Positions 8,214 through 16,728 of a stretch of DNA of 29,181 bases are shown here, piece by piece (the first letter of the stretch is position 1; every line of letters starts with the position of its first letter). The DNA comes from Chrysochromulina tobinii (taxonomy: Eukaryota > Haptophyta > Prymnesiales > Chrysochromulinaceae). Where the stretch lies: NCBI GenBank assembly GCA_001275005.1, contig JWZX01002877.1:1-29181 (forward strand). The letters run 5' to 3'. A program made the translations under genes and the position numbers. Below the pieces are notes generated by a model. That model searched no databases, was not told where the DNA came from, and worked only from the letters and a program-made list of their open reading frames with translations.

Positions 8214-9688
8214 CTAAGGTGGCTGCTGTTCCGCGTCAACGACTTCACGACTGCGCTTGGGCGGCCGCGGGGGCGGGGGCGGCATCTCCTGACTGGTGGC
8301 CCCTTTGGCGCGTTGTTGTGAGCGTGCCCCGACCCTTTCCATTGGTGACCGTTGCAAAGATTGTATCAGTATCGGTTCCAATTCAGAGGCGATCCGGGTG
8401 ACGTTGGAGCATATCAAGCCCATCGCCTCTGGTCTCGGGGCCGCCGTGGCGCCTTCGTGCTCCGGTCCGCCGGCGGCGGTGCGAATGCGCACGAGCTGCA
8501 CGGTCGCTGACAAGGGCAGTCGCGGTGCTGCGTGCGTGTACAAGACCAGCTGCACTGTGACCACACGGCTCTCATGCAAGGCAGCATCGAGGCTGTCGAG
8601 GGTGCTCCGGCACGTGCCGGGCCCGTGCAACAAGCTCAGGCAAGGAGCGTCGAGGACCTCCTCGAGGCAGTGTCCCATGACTTTCGTCCACCCTGCGGAA
8701 ACGTACTGAACTGTGAAGGGAGGTGTCGCAGCCGCCACCAAGCAGACGCACGAAGGATCCAGTACGTCCCCGGGCGTCGAACAAAAAAGGCGCAGCTGCG
8801 CCCGTGCCTGGTTCGCCCTTGCCAAGCACTCTCGATCGAGGAATGCAACTGGTGGTGGGCTCAGCCACGGATCGCGTGACTTCTGGCAGAAGCTATCGAG
8901 CGTGGGCAACTCGTACAGGCGGCACGTGCACAGGAGCGTACGCATCTGGGTGCCGATGGCAACCTCTGGCATGCACGCCCTCGCGGTCAAGTCGCACAGT
9001 AGCGCGCGCCCAATGCGTGTCGTGCAGAAGAGGCGCACGGTCGCGGGGATGCCCAACATGATCGCAGAGTCGAGCTGTGCAAGCGCAGCCTGATCCTGCG
9101 CCGCACGTGAGTCGTGCCAAAGAACACGAGTCAGTTTCAAGTGGCAATGCAAGAGCTAGCAGAGGCGCACGACGCGCGCATGCCCGAACGCATGCCCACC
9201 GTTTCGGGCGACAGGCAAATGCCAGGCGTGGCACAGAACGAGAGATCTTCAGTGCTCCATCCGAACGCTTTATGGAACGGCGCGTTGACCGCGACGATGA
9301 TGCCATCCTTCCAGCAGGTGGTCAGGAAGCAGACCATGCTCGCGAGATCGGAGCCGTCGATGATCTCGGCCGCGGCCCTCGCGAGCATTTGGACCCTCTC
9401 GTGATTTGTCACGGGAAATCTGGAAGTCCTGGAGTTTGCACAGGAGATTTCCCGTGACGCCCTTTCCGTTGCTCGTTCGGAGATTTGTGTGATTGATTTT
9501 AATGAAACGCCATATCTATTTTGTATTGTCGCCGACCGAAAATGACGAAGCGTGAACTGCTGCACGATCTCGCAGTCCGATACAATTGTATAAGATAAGT
9601 TTGTGCCAGAAGAAAAAGGATGCAACTTTGCCAAACGCTCGCGTGTTCTCGTGGCTCGCGCGTCCAGCGCCAGCGCGCGGTCGGACAT
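8214..9688 (-). CDS. tandem degenerate LOV/PAS-like domain protein
   Basis: Two exons, 9688-9200 and 9095-8214, join in phase 0 across a GT-AG intron to give 456 residues. At the join the sequence becomes LSPETDQAALAQLDSA, matching the LOV stretch after the photoactive cysteine (typical form GPETDxAxVxxL), then ATVRLFCTTRIGR. A second LOV-like unit at residues 278-370 reads FTVQYVSAGWTKVMGH, then APCLSLLHGPGT aligned with the classic NCRFLQGPET, then VTVQLVLYT. Cys315 falls at the flavin-adduct position, but the neighbouring Asn, Arg and Gln of the consensus are changed. LOV domains are flavin blue-light sensors; whether these bind flavin is doubtful. The tail is Pro-rich and basic (PPPPPRPPKRSRE), possibly a nuclear signal. 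An in-frame ATG at 9766 would add 26 residues. No output domain is visible. Confidence 0.62.
9408..9458. repeat. 14-bp perfect inverted repeat inside the LOV-like gene's first exon
   Basis: GTCACGGGAAATCT at 9408-9421 is exactly complementary to AGATTTCCCGTGAC at 9445-9458, with a 23-base loop. The hairpin lies within the open frame of the minus-strand exon, shortly before the first LOV-like domain. Confidence 0.8.
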
Positions 9689-9845
9689 AGACCCGGCCCG
9701 GGCTCTACTAAAAACAGCCCCGTCCCCCAGGCTAATCTCACCATACGTACTGCCGTACTGTACCATCCGTGCGGTACAATACTGACCGAAGCAGCGCTTC
9801 TATACATCCGTACCTAAGTTCTATAAGTACGGAACTTTCCGACCG
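9689..9845. promoter_or_regulatory. compact divergent promoter region (LOV-like / ADP-ribosylglycohydrolase)
   Basis: Only 157 bases separate the two facing-apart ATG codons, so both promoters must overlap here or extend into coding sequence. Repeated GTAC-containing strings (ACGTACTGCCGTACTGTACC, CGGTACAATAC, CGTACC) and CTATAAGTACGG about 20 bases before the plus-strand ATG are visible. A TATA-like role is a guess. Confidence 0.4.
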
Positions 9846-10925
9846 ATGCGTATGTCGGACCTCTCGCTCGGTGATCGCGTTGCAGGTGCTCTATGGGGCA
9901 TGCTGATCGCAGACGCCCTTGCGATGCCAACGCACTGGTTCTATGGAGGCGCCAGGCAGGTTTTGAAGTACTACGGCAAGCCCATATCGGGCTACATTTC
10001 ACCGCTTTCCGAAAAGGGCTCCTTCCCCGACAGCATCATGTCGCTCTCGTCGACAAGCAGTGCCGGCCGCGGCTCGAGCGACGGCGACATCATCGGCTCG
10101 GTCATCAACCACGGCAAGAAGGCCTACTGGACCCGCGGGAGCGGCTACCATTACCATTGCACTCTGAAGCGGGGCGAGAACACGCTAGAGGGTGAGATGG
10201 CCCGCCTTACGATGCGCTCGATGAGTACCCAAGACGGATTCGACTATGATGGGCTGCAGGCCACGTACGTCGAGTTCATGACGCGCCCAGGCAGTCATAA
10301 CGACGCCTACGCCTCGTCGTACCATCGCATGTTTTTTGCCAACCGCGCGGCGGGAAGGCCCCTGCGCGAGTGCCCTGACAATGACAATCATAACGTCGAC
10401 GCCATTGATGGCCTGATCATCCCTGCTGTGGTCCTGCTCGGCGGCGCGGCCCAGCCCGAATCCCTCGCCCGCCAGGCGGCGCAGGAGAGCGTGCGCGTCA
10501 CGCGCGACTCGCCCAAAGTCGAGAGTTTCGTCAACGAGCTCTCAACGATGCTGCGTTCAGTGCTCAGAGGGCAAACTGCTGCGGAGGCCGCTCAGGCGAC
10601 GGCGGTGCGCGTGCTCGGAACTCCGTTGGACACCGGTAAGGAAGACCCGGTGGTGGCGTGCTACATCGATCAGAACTTCGTCAGCTTGCTCCACCTGCTC
10701 TCAAAGTATCATAGCTTCTCCGATCTCGTTCTCGCCAATGCCAATTGCGGAGGTGAGAATGTCCACCGAGGACTCGTCCTCGGGGCGCTGATCGGCGCGC
10801 AGGTAGGAGCGTCCGGCATCCCTCGCGAGCTCAAGGAAGGCTTGCATCACAGCCAAGCGATCGAGGCCGAGGTGCTCGCGTTTGTGGCTGCCCGAATCGG
10901 CGATCATGGCAAATGTGCCGAATGA
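9846..10925 (+). CDS. ADP-ribosylglycohydrolase / J1-crystallin-like protein, intronless
   Basis: A single open frame from ATG 9846 to TGA encodes 359 residues, the usual size for the ARH/DraG fold. The start resembles the family's first motif (GALWGMLIADALAMPTHWFY, residues 14-33). GRGSSDGDIIGSVINHGKK, GSGYHYHCTLKRGENTL, FMTRPGSHNDAYASSYHRMF and a late GGENVHRGLVLGALIGA follow. In classical DraG/ARH enzymes, which cleave ADP-ribose from proteins, the Mg2+ ligands lie in TDDT and GGDTDT motifs. Neither is present here; DGD and GGENVHRG stand in their places. It therefore fits the J1-crystallin-like branch better, and its activity is uncertain. The lack of introns contrasts with the intron-rich neighbours and could reflect transfer or retroposition, but neither is shown. 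Confidence 0.8.
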   Translation: MRMSDLSLGDRVAGALWGMLIADALAMPTHWFYGGARQVLKYYGKPISGYISPLSEKGSFPDSIMSLSSTSSAGRGSSDGDIIGSVINHGKKAYWTRGSGYHYHCTLKRGENTLEGEMARLTMRSMSTQDGFDYDGLQATYVEFMTRPGSHNDAYASSYHRMFFANRAAGRPLRECPDNDNHNVDAIDGLIIPAVVLLGGAAQPESLARQAAQESVRVTRDSPKVESFVNELSTMLRSVLRGQTAAEAAQATAVRVLGTPLDTGKEDPVVACYIDQNFVSLLHLLSKYHSFSDLVLANANCGGENVHRGLVLGALIGAQVGASGIPRELKEGLHHSQAIEAEVLAFVAARIGDHGKCAE

Positions 10926-11192
10926 GCCGGTCGACGCGCGACGGGCCTCGGGCTGGGAGCTCACGCCCTCACGGCTTCAGTAACAGAATTCAACTTTGTG
11001 CGATCCAAGTTTTCTAAGCGTATTAAATTAACCTGTCAAAGTCTAAGTGAGTAGAGAGTACCTATAGCTGCTATTAAATGTACACGCGCCGTATACATGA
11101 CTGCCCGTCCGCGCGAGAGACCAAAGTGGCTCGCAGTGTCACCGGCATGGCCCAGCGCCTCAGAAAGCGAACCCACAGTGACGCCACAGGCG
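10926..11192. other. intergenic region between convergent 3' ends
   Basis: A 267-base gap between tail-to-tail genes. It contains a relatively AT-rich stretch (about 10985-11090) with two TATTAAAT-type strings, which may serve 3'-end formation. No open frame or structured RNA is apparent. Confidence 0.4.
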
Positions 11193-11846
11193 TTAGCTTT
11201 TCGGCACGCGCTGCTTTTCGAGCTTGCCCTGCAGGACGCTCATCGCACACATCGTGAAGAAGGACATTGTTGCCGTGAAATGAACCCTCAAGTGCACGGG
11301 TATCCATCCTCCAAAGGTGATGGTGTGTATCGGAATCCACATACCCCACGTCATGGTGACGCAGCTCCAGAACTCGCCCCGGTAAGTATCGAACGCCGTG
11401 CGCACCACTGCACCGGGTTGTGTGATGACACGCCACGCTTGGCCCTGCTCCATGGTGCGCAGCGCCTCGCGAATCACATAGTACGATGGCAAAAAAAAAA
11501 CTGGGGAGGCAATGAAGTTGTCGAAAGCGACCATCCCGACGATGTGGCGGCGCGCCGACGGGTGCGCGAGGCCACACGCAGTCGTCAGCGGGAAGACGCG
11601 CGGGAAGACTATTGTGTACAAGAGGTACAAAAAGCCACCGCAGTAGCTACCTGACCATAGACCAAAGGCCACCGTGCGAGCTGGATCGTACATGGAGTCC
11701 CGCTGAAGCGTCATCTGGCTAGATGCATCGGCTAGGCATCCTTTGACGCCCGCCATGAACGCGCCAGTGGCAAGTGCGTACGTTTTGGTGAAGCGGTCGA
11801 TGCAGGACCCCATGGAGTGGGCCGAACGCGCGAGCATCCCAGCCAT
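11193..11846 (-). CDS. Mpv17/PMP22-family-like membrane protein, intronless
   Basis: One exon of 217 residues. Hydrophobic spans are at about residues 57-80, 101-124, 158-180 and 184-205, matching the four-span plan of the Mpv17/PMP22 family. DPARTVAFGLWSGSYCGG corresponds to the family's D-x2-R-x4-G segment, FDNFIASPVFFLPSYY to the DQ-x4-P segment, and WIPIHTITFGGWIPVHLRV to its W-P-x-H/Q-x2-F-x3-P-x3-R signature. Family members sit in peroxisomal or inner mitochondrial membranes and are proposed small-solute channels. The usual second W-x3-L signature near the C-terminus is weak. No clear targeting sequence is seen. It lies downstream of the EF-hand gene on the same strand, with 435 bases between them. 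Confidence 0.65.
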   Translation of the reverse strand: MAGMLARSAHSMGSCIDRFTKTYALATGAFMAGVKGCLADASSQMTLQRDSMYDPARTVAFGLWSGSYCGGFLYLLYTIVFPRVFPLTTACGLAHPSARRHIVGMVAFDNFIASPVFFLPSYYVIREALRTMEQGQAWRVITQPGAVVRTAFDTYRGEFWSCVTMTWGMWIPIHTITFGGWIPVHLRVHFTATMSFFTMCAMSVLQGKLEKQRVPKS

Positions 11847-12281
11847 CTCTGCAGGACCTGGTCTTGAAACTTGTCGCCTTGCGACTTTATCCTTCTTCTT
11901 GTCGCCGACCGCCGCGGCCGCCGAGCGCCCTCACACGCACTTAGAAGTGTGAAGTGGCCTCGAAGTTTGACAAGAGGTGTGAACATAAACCCCGAGATCC
12001 GCGTTGGGCACAAATGAATCCAGAAAGGGTTGGGCTTCATCCGTGTGGAAAGAAGCGTCAGCCGCGGAACCTATCTCCTATGAGGCGGACAGGAAGCGCA
12101 CAACGCACATGAGCCGGCGGGAACAGGCCGGAAGGCCCGAAGCGCGCTCGATCACCGCGAAATTCCCAAATCATACCAAAATCAGGTGTGCGAGATGATC
12201 GCATAGCCAGAGATTTCGGTGCTCTTTCACTCTTAGTCTTTTTGAGTGAGCTTTCAATGACGGATAACGGAAGAGGAAAAC
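11847..12281 (-). promoter_or_regulatory. intergenic region upstream of the Mpv17-like gene
   Basis: This lies between the EF-hand stop (12282) and the Mpv17-like start (11846), both minus strand, so it holds a 3' UTR and a promoter. No CTGAT repeats and no convincing coding frame are present. Confidence 0.4.
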
Positions 12282-15200
12282 CTAGTAAAACTGCATATCA
12301 TTCCCGCCTTGGGTCTTGTGTCTCGCTTTCCTTCGCCTGCGCGGGCGCCGCTTGCCCATCTCCGCAACTTGCTGCTCCGCTGCCAGTTGCTGCTCGGCCG
12401 GGGCAGACTTTGGCCTATGATTCCTCCGAGTTCTGCTCCTGGAGCGTCCCCCCTGCCCCGCCTGCTCCTCGTCGTCGTCCCCAAGGTCGTCCCCGTCTCC
12501 ATCGCCAACCCCCAAGTCGAAAGTCGCGCCCGACACTGCGCCCTCCTCCACAAGCGCGCCGTGCCACAGTGCACGCTGCCGGCGCTCTGCCGACTTTTTC
12601 ATCGCCAGCCGCAGTTGCTTGACCAGCTCGTTGCGATAGGGAACGTTGGACCAGCGAATGAGGGCGGGCAGCATGCCCTGCTGCAACTGGAGCAGCAGTA
12701 GCCATTCGTTGGCATCGAGCTTGCCGTCGTGGTTCAGGTCTGCGGGCAGAAAGAGGCCATCATAAGCCATCGCGAGCACTCAGGGGCAATCACCTGCGGT
12801 CTGGAAGAGGCTCTTGAGCTTCCTTCGCTCCACGGGCATGCAATGAGGGAGGCCATCAGCATGCAATCACCTGCGGTCTGGAAGAGGCTCTTGAGCTTCC
12901 TTCGCTCCACGGGCATGTTGGTGAGCAAAGGAGGGCCCAGTTTGCTCGCCGCTTCGATGAGAAAGCGGAAGCCGCGCACGAACTCATTCTCGTTGAGTGT
13001 CGCGTCGCCTTCGGGGTCCAGGCCACGCAGCAGCCGGAGTGCGACCGGCATCGCCTCGCGCAGCTCGGGTCGGAGATGCGCCTCCTTCAACGCCGGCTGC
13101 ACCTGCATCGGAGGCAATCATCAGCCATCAGACGCCATCAGCGGCCTTCCATAGGTCATTAGAGGCAATCAGAGGTCATAAGTGGCAATCAGAGGTCATC
13201 AGAGGCCATCAGCGGAGGCCATCAGCGGCCTTCCAGAGGTCACAAGAGGCAATCAGAGGTCATCAGAGGTCATCAGCGGCCTTCCACGGTACTCAGAGGC
13301 CATCCAAGGTGCTTCCTTCACGCCGCCGGGGATTCCTTCACGCCGCCGGGGATGCACCCACCTGAGTCTCCTGAACGACGGAGAGGGCCTTTGTGGCGAA
13401 AACCTTCTCGGCGGCGTCGATCATCGCGCAGACCACCTCGTTCACGTCCAGCTTCCCGACACCGGCCGTATTCCCGCCAACACCCTCCGTCTCGTCCGCC
13501 AACCGGAAGAGACTCTTGAGCTCGTCGGGGCTCTGAGCGGGCACTACCGGCAGGAGGATGCATGCAATTGGGAAGCGGTGGTTTCGGCCATTCACGCTGT
13601 GCACCCCCTCCCGCGCCCTGGCACGCAGCGCCGGCCACAGACGCACAAAGGACACCTCATCCAGTAACCCCTCCATTTCACGGTCAAACGAAATGAACGT
13701 CTCAAAGATCAGCTTGAGCTCCTCCTTGGGTAGGAAGAAGAGCTCGTCGCGCGAGGCCATGCTGCTCTGCGCCGCATGCACGAGATGCTCTTCAATCGAG
13801 CTGGTGGTCTCGATGGAGCTGCTGTGAATGGAGCTGCTGTGAATGGAGCTGCTGTGAATGGAGCTGCTTCGAGCCGATTTGGACGGCGGCGGCGCGGCCG
13901 CTGCTGCCGGCGCTGCCGCCGATGACGCCACACCTGACGCCGCCTGCTGTGGCTGCGCTGCGTGCTTCGCCTGCTGGACGCCGTGCTGGGCGCCGTGCTG
14001 GGCTGAGGCAGCGTTGAGGGCCGGTGCAACGGAGAGCGACCTCTGCAAGATCCCTTGCCCGATGACGCTCGCAATCTCTTTGGCTGAACGACTTTGGCGA
14101 CTTTGGCGGATGAAGCTCCCATTATCATCATCATCATCGTCGTCGTCGTCGTCGTTGTCGTTGTCGTCGTCCAGATGGTCCGCAAAGTCGCCCACCTTGA
14201 GCTCGATCGAGCTCCGCGGATCTCCGATGGACGAGCTCAAGAAGCGCATATCTCCGCTGGACGAGCTCAAGAAGCGCACATCTCCGATGGACGAGCTCAA
14301 ACGCTCCTCCCCCGCTGAGCGCTGCCAACTCACGAGTTCCGAACCCGAGCGCTGCTGTCGCGACACCGCCGCCGACGACGCCGTTCTGCTAGGCTCGCTG
14401 CTCGGCCCGCCCTCGCCCATCACGGCGCCCATCCCGGCGCCCGCCGTGGTGCCCAATACGGCGCTTCTATGCAAGTCACGCAGGAGACTCATGACGGCCT
14501 GCAGGTCGAGCACGCCCGCCCGCTGCACGTCCGCGCGCTTGAACAGGCTGAGCACTGCAGAGATCGAATGTGGCAATCAGAGGCAATCGAGTGTGGCATT
14601 CAGAGGCGATCAGAGGCAATCAGAGGCAATCAGAGGCAATTGACGAGACGCACCTGCCAAGATCGAGTGCTCCCAGCCGTGGGTTTCGTCCAGCGAGGCC
14701 AGCATGCGCTTGAACTCGAGCAGCCCCATGGTGCCGTCGGTGCGCCCGTACCTGATGAGGGAGGCAATCGAATGCAATCAGCATGCGCTTGAACTCGAAC
14801 AGCCCCAGAGGGCCATCAGCATGCGCCCGTACGTGCCCATATGGCAATCATATGCAATAAGGGAGGCAATCATGCGCAATCAGGCTATCAGCATGCGCCC
14901 GTACGTGCCCAGGAGGCTGAGAGCCTCGTCCATGATCGTCTCGCTCGTAAAGGCGGTGCGGCTGCGAGGCTGGGTCGCGAGTGCGGAATTTGAGCTGCCC
15001 GATGCGCCCGAGACGGCGCCCTTGCCGTAGACGCCGGCGAAGACGTCGGCAAACTCGAGGAATGGCAGAGGCTTGTTCCGATCGGGCATGAAGTGCGCGA
15101 ACTGCACCACGGCGCCGGGTATGTACGAGGACAGCTCGACCATCATCTTCTGGAACTCCCACTGGTCGAGCACCCCGTCCTTGTTCTCGTCCTGTTTCGC

Positions 15201-15455
15201 AAAGAGCTTCGCGATACGGAAGAGGCTTTGCTCGCCCATCGCTCGCACGCATCTACCGAGTCGATCCAGGCCTTCGCCGTCTAGATCAGTCAGCGTCTTG
15301 TCCTGCGGCAGGATGAACTGCAGCTGGCGCTTCACGCGGTTGAGCACCAGCGATCCAGCCAGCTTAGACTCAACGTCAGTCGGGCGCAACTGCTCGGGGC
15401 CAAATGCGCTGACGAGGCCTTCAGCAACCTTCTTCTCCCAATGGCGACCGATCAT
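12282..15455 (-). CDS. large multi-EF-hand calcium-binding protein (five exons)
   Basis: Exons 15455-14905, 14751-14654, 14554-13362, 13102-12871 and 12739-12282 join in matching phases to 843 residues. Three loops look canonical: DENKDGVLDQWE (residues 89-100), DPEGDATLNENE (exon 4) and DLNHDGKLDANE, the last formed only across the final splice (FQTA|DLNHDG). Others are degenerate: YGRTDGTMGLLEF, ADVQRAGVLDLQ, FDREMEGLLDEVSF, and DETEGVGGNTAGVGKLDVNE with an insertion in the loop. A poly-Asp/Asn tract, Ser-Ile-His repeats, Ala-rich stretches and a basic Arg-rich C-terminus interrupt the EF-hand parts. It is probably a calcium-responsive scaffold; partner and location are unknown. The start is the first in-frame ATG after a stop upstream; a 5' exon cannot be excluded. 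No kinase or other catalytic domain is seen. Confidence 0.75.
12740..12870 (-). repeat. EF-hand intron 4 with a roughly 56-bp copy of the preceding exon end
   Basis: On the sense strand, GCATGCCCGTGGAGCGAAGG continuing through CTCTTCCAGACCGCAG|GTGATTGC is present twice: once as the exon end and donor, once about 75 bases later inside the intron. Both copies keep the GT. The acceptor is CTGCCCGCAG|ACC. Confidence 0.75.
13103..13361 (-). repeat. EF-hand intron 3, CTGATTGCC/CTGATGACC repeats
   Basis: The donor is ACTCAG|GTGGGT and the acceptor GATGCAG|GTGCAG. The sense strand carries two copies of CCCCGGCGGCGTGAAGGAAT near the donor, then mixed CTGATGGCC, CTGATGACC and CTGATTGCC units and GGAAGGCCGCTGATG repeats. 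Confidence 0.7.
13795..13870 (-). repeat. 15-bp coding repeats (Ser-Ile-His) in EF-hand exon 3
   Basis: Tandem units of TCCATTCACAGCAGC encode IHSSS repeats, ending in SIETTSSIE. The frame is kept. Confidence 0.75.
14127..14175 (-). repeat. GAC/GAT microsatellite encoding poly-Asp
   Basis: A run of GTC/ATC triplets on the plus strand reads as GAC/GAT on the coding strand and gives an Asp-rich stretch with two Asn interruptions. Confidence 0.85.
14216..14300 (-). repeat. 30-bp coding repeats in EF-hand exon 3
   Basis: Three units of about 30 bases encode SSSIGDVRFL, SSSSGDMRFL and SSSIGDPR. They are in frame and nearly identical at DNA level. Confidence 0.75.
14555..14653 (-). repeat. EF-hand intron 2, GATTGCCTCT repeats
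   Basis: Donor GGCAG|GTGCGT and acceptor CTCTGCAG|TGC. The interior is GATTGCCTCT units on the sense strand. Confidence 0.7.
14752..14904 (-). repeat. EF-hand intron 1 carrying decayed copies of both flanking exons
   Basis: On the sense strand the donor is GGGCAC|GTACGGGCGCATGCTGAT. Inside the intron GGGCACGTACGGGCGCATGC recurs, followed by GGGGCTGTTCGAGTTCAAGC, a near copy of the next exon's GGGGCTGCTCGAGTTCAAGC. The acceptor is CCCTCATCAG|GTACGGGCGC, so donor and acceptor are both followed by GTACGGGCGC. Confidence 0.75.
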
Positions 15456-15957
15456 GTGCGCTCGGCACGGGCACAGGTGCAGTCCGGGACGAGCGTCTCC
15501 CACCAAAGGCACTGTCCACTCCAGTCTCTTCCCCAAGGCGCAAGGGGTCACACATCATTCTAATTCCTCGAATGCGGACTTTTTTCTGAATAGATTGAAC
15601 CTACGCTCACCGCGGGGCGCGTGCGTGGGGCGCCGCATGGGCTAGGGCCCGCGCTCGCGCCGACACAAGGCTGCCGGCCGCGTACCCGATTAACCATCTT
15701 CGATATCTGTTATCTCTCGTCTTGATGTGCATGATCTTGTGAGTTCGTGCAGCGTTTCGCCGGCGCTCTCAATACTACATATACCCATGCGCGCGATTAC
15801 AGCACGCGCACTCACAACCCTCCCATTGCAGCGCCTCCCCCGAGGGTCGTACTCTTAGTTTGTAATGCAATCCTGGCAGGGGCGCTGCCTGGAAAACAAC
15901 ATCTCGTCACACGCATGCGCCCTCGCTTGCCCGCTCGCGGTTGGAGCGACCGGCCAT
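15456..15957. other. intergenic region upstream of the EF-hand gene
   Basis: About 500 bases between the EF-hand ATG and the stop of the 59-residue gene, both minus strand. It should contain the EF-hand promoter and the neighbour's 3' UTR. A minus-strand frame stays open to about 15551 but has no ATG before 15455. A GT-containing sense string near 15610 could allow a 5' UTR intron. No further gene is supported. Confidence 0.4.
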
Positions 15958-16337
15958 TTAGTGGTGCTTGGGCGGGTTGAGGTACTTGGAGCCTGGCGAG
16001 TGCGATGGAGCACACACGAAGCACGAGTCAGACGCGAGCGAGACACAGCAGGCAGCGCGCAGCCAAAGGCCGGAATCCTAAACAGGCACGAGGTGGCAGC
16101 CGCGGCTCGAGAGGCACGAGAGCGGCACACTCCCTGCGGCCGCCCGCCGCGCAGCTGGAGGGTGCGTTCGAGCAACCCTATGATGGCCCTACCAGCGCGC
16201 GCCACCGGGTCGCTGTTGAAGGACAGCCTGCCAAGGCCAATGAAGGCGACAAGAATGCCGTACATGAAGGGGCGGACCTCGTCCTTCAGCAGTTGCGTGC
16301 GCGCGAAGCCAAAGAAGGTGCTGCCGGCGGGGCCCAT
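15958..16337 (-). CDS. 59-residue single-span membrane protein, two exons
   Basis: Exon 1 (16337-16193) ends DPVARAG at GCTG|GTAGGG. Exon 2 (15992-15958) starts after CTCGCCAG and supplies GSKYLNPPKHH and TAA. Phases match, giving 59 residues. One hydrophobic stretch is visible at about residues 24-41 (PFMYGILVAFIGLGRL), with a charged segment before it (KDEVRP). The short size, single span and basic NPPKHH tail are reminiscent of small accessory subunits of mitochondrial respiratory or ATP synthase complexes, but I cannot assign it to one. A 5' UTR intron may exist, since GTTCCAG|GTCGAG precedes the ATG by about 20 bases. The support is the clean ORF-to-splice-to-stop structure. Confidence 0.5.
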
Positions 16338-16728
16338 GGTGCGTTCGGCGCCTCGACCTGGAACGCAGGGGGAGCAGGGATCGGCGGTGAGAGACCTGAC
16401 GCAGCTGCGAGCTAGAGATCAAAGAGCCTGCGGGATCGCACGGCGCCGCAGAACGCGGCGCGTCGAAGACCGTCGCTGCGCCTGACAGCGGTGGCTCGCC
16501 CGACAGCCACCGCCCGCATGCGGCCGGCCAGCAGCCGCCGGACAGGCGCGGCGGCTGCGGCGCAGCCAGGAGCGTGAGAGGGCTTTCGCATTAAAACACA
16601 CTTTTGTGCAATGCGCGTCGTTACGGGCGCTGTCGAGTTCAGAAGCAACGCCAAAATACGAGGGTTCTGTCTCATCCAGACCAACCGCGTGCTTGGAAAG
16701 ACTCCAAAAAAGGCACCTTGGCCACCAG
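16338..16728. promoter_or_regulatory. divergent region between the 59-residue gene and the two-span membrane gene
   Basis: A 391-base stretch between ATG codons facing apart. It contains CATTAAAACACACTTTTGTG around 16589-16608, which stands out as AT-rich in a GC-rich region and could mark a start-site element. The plus frame is open from 16606 but lacks an ATG before 16729. Confidence 0.4.

Noticed and set aside
9689-9766. ATG at 9766 as the start of the LOV-like gene
   Set aside because: Possible, but it would leave only 79 bases to the opposite gene's ATG and the added residues show no feature. The ATG at 9688 is kept as the working start.
15456-15551. Longer N-terminus of the EF-hand protein from 15551
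   Set aside because: It would begin with GTG after an in-frame stop. The ATG at 15455 is preferred unless a 5' exon is found.
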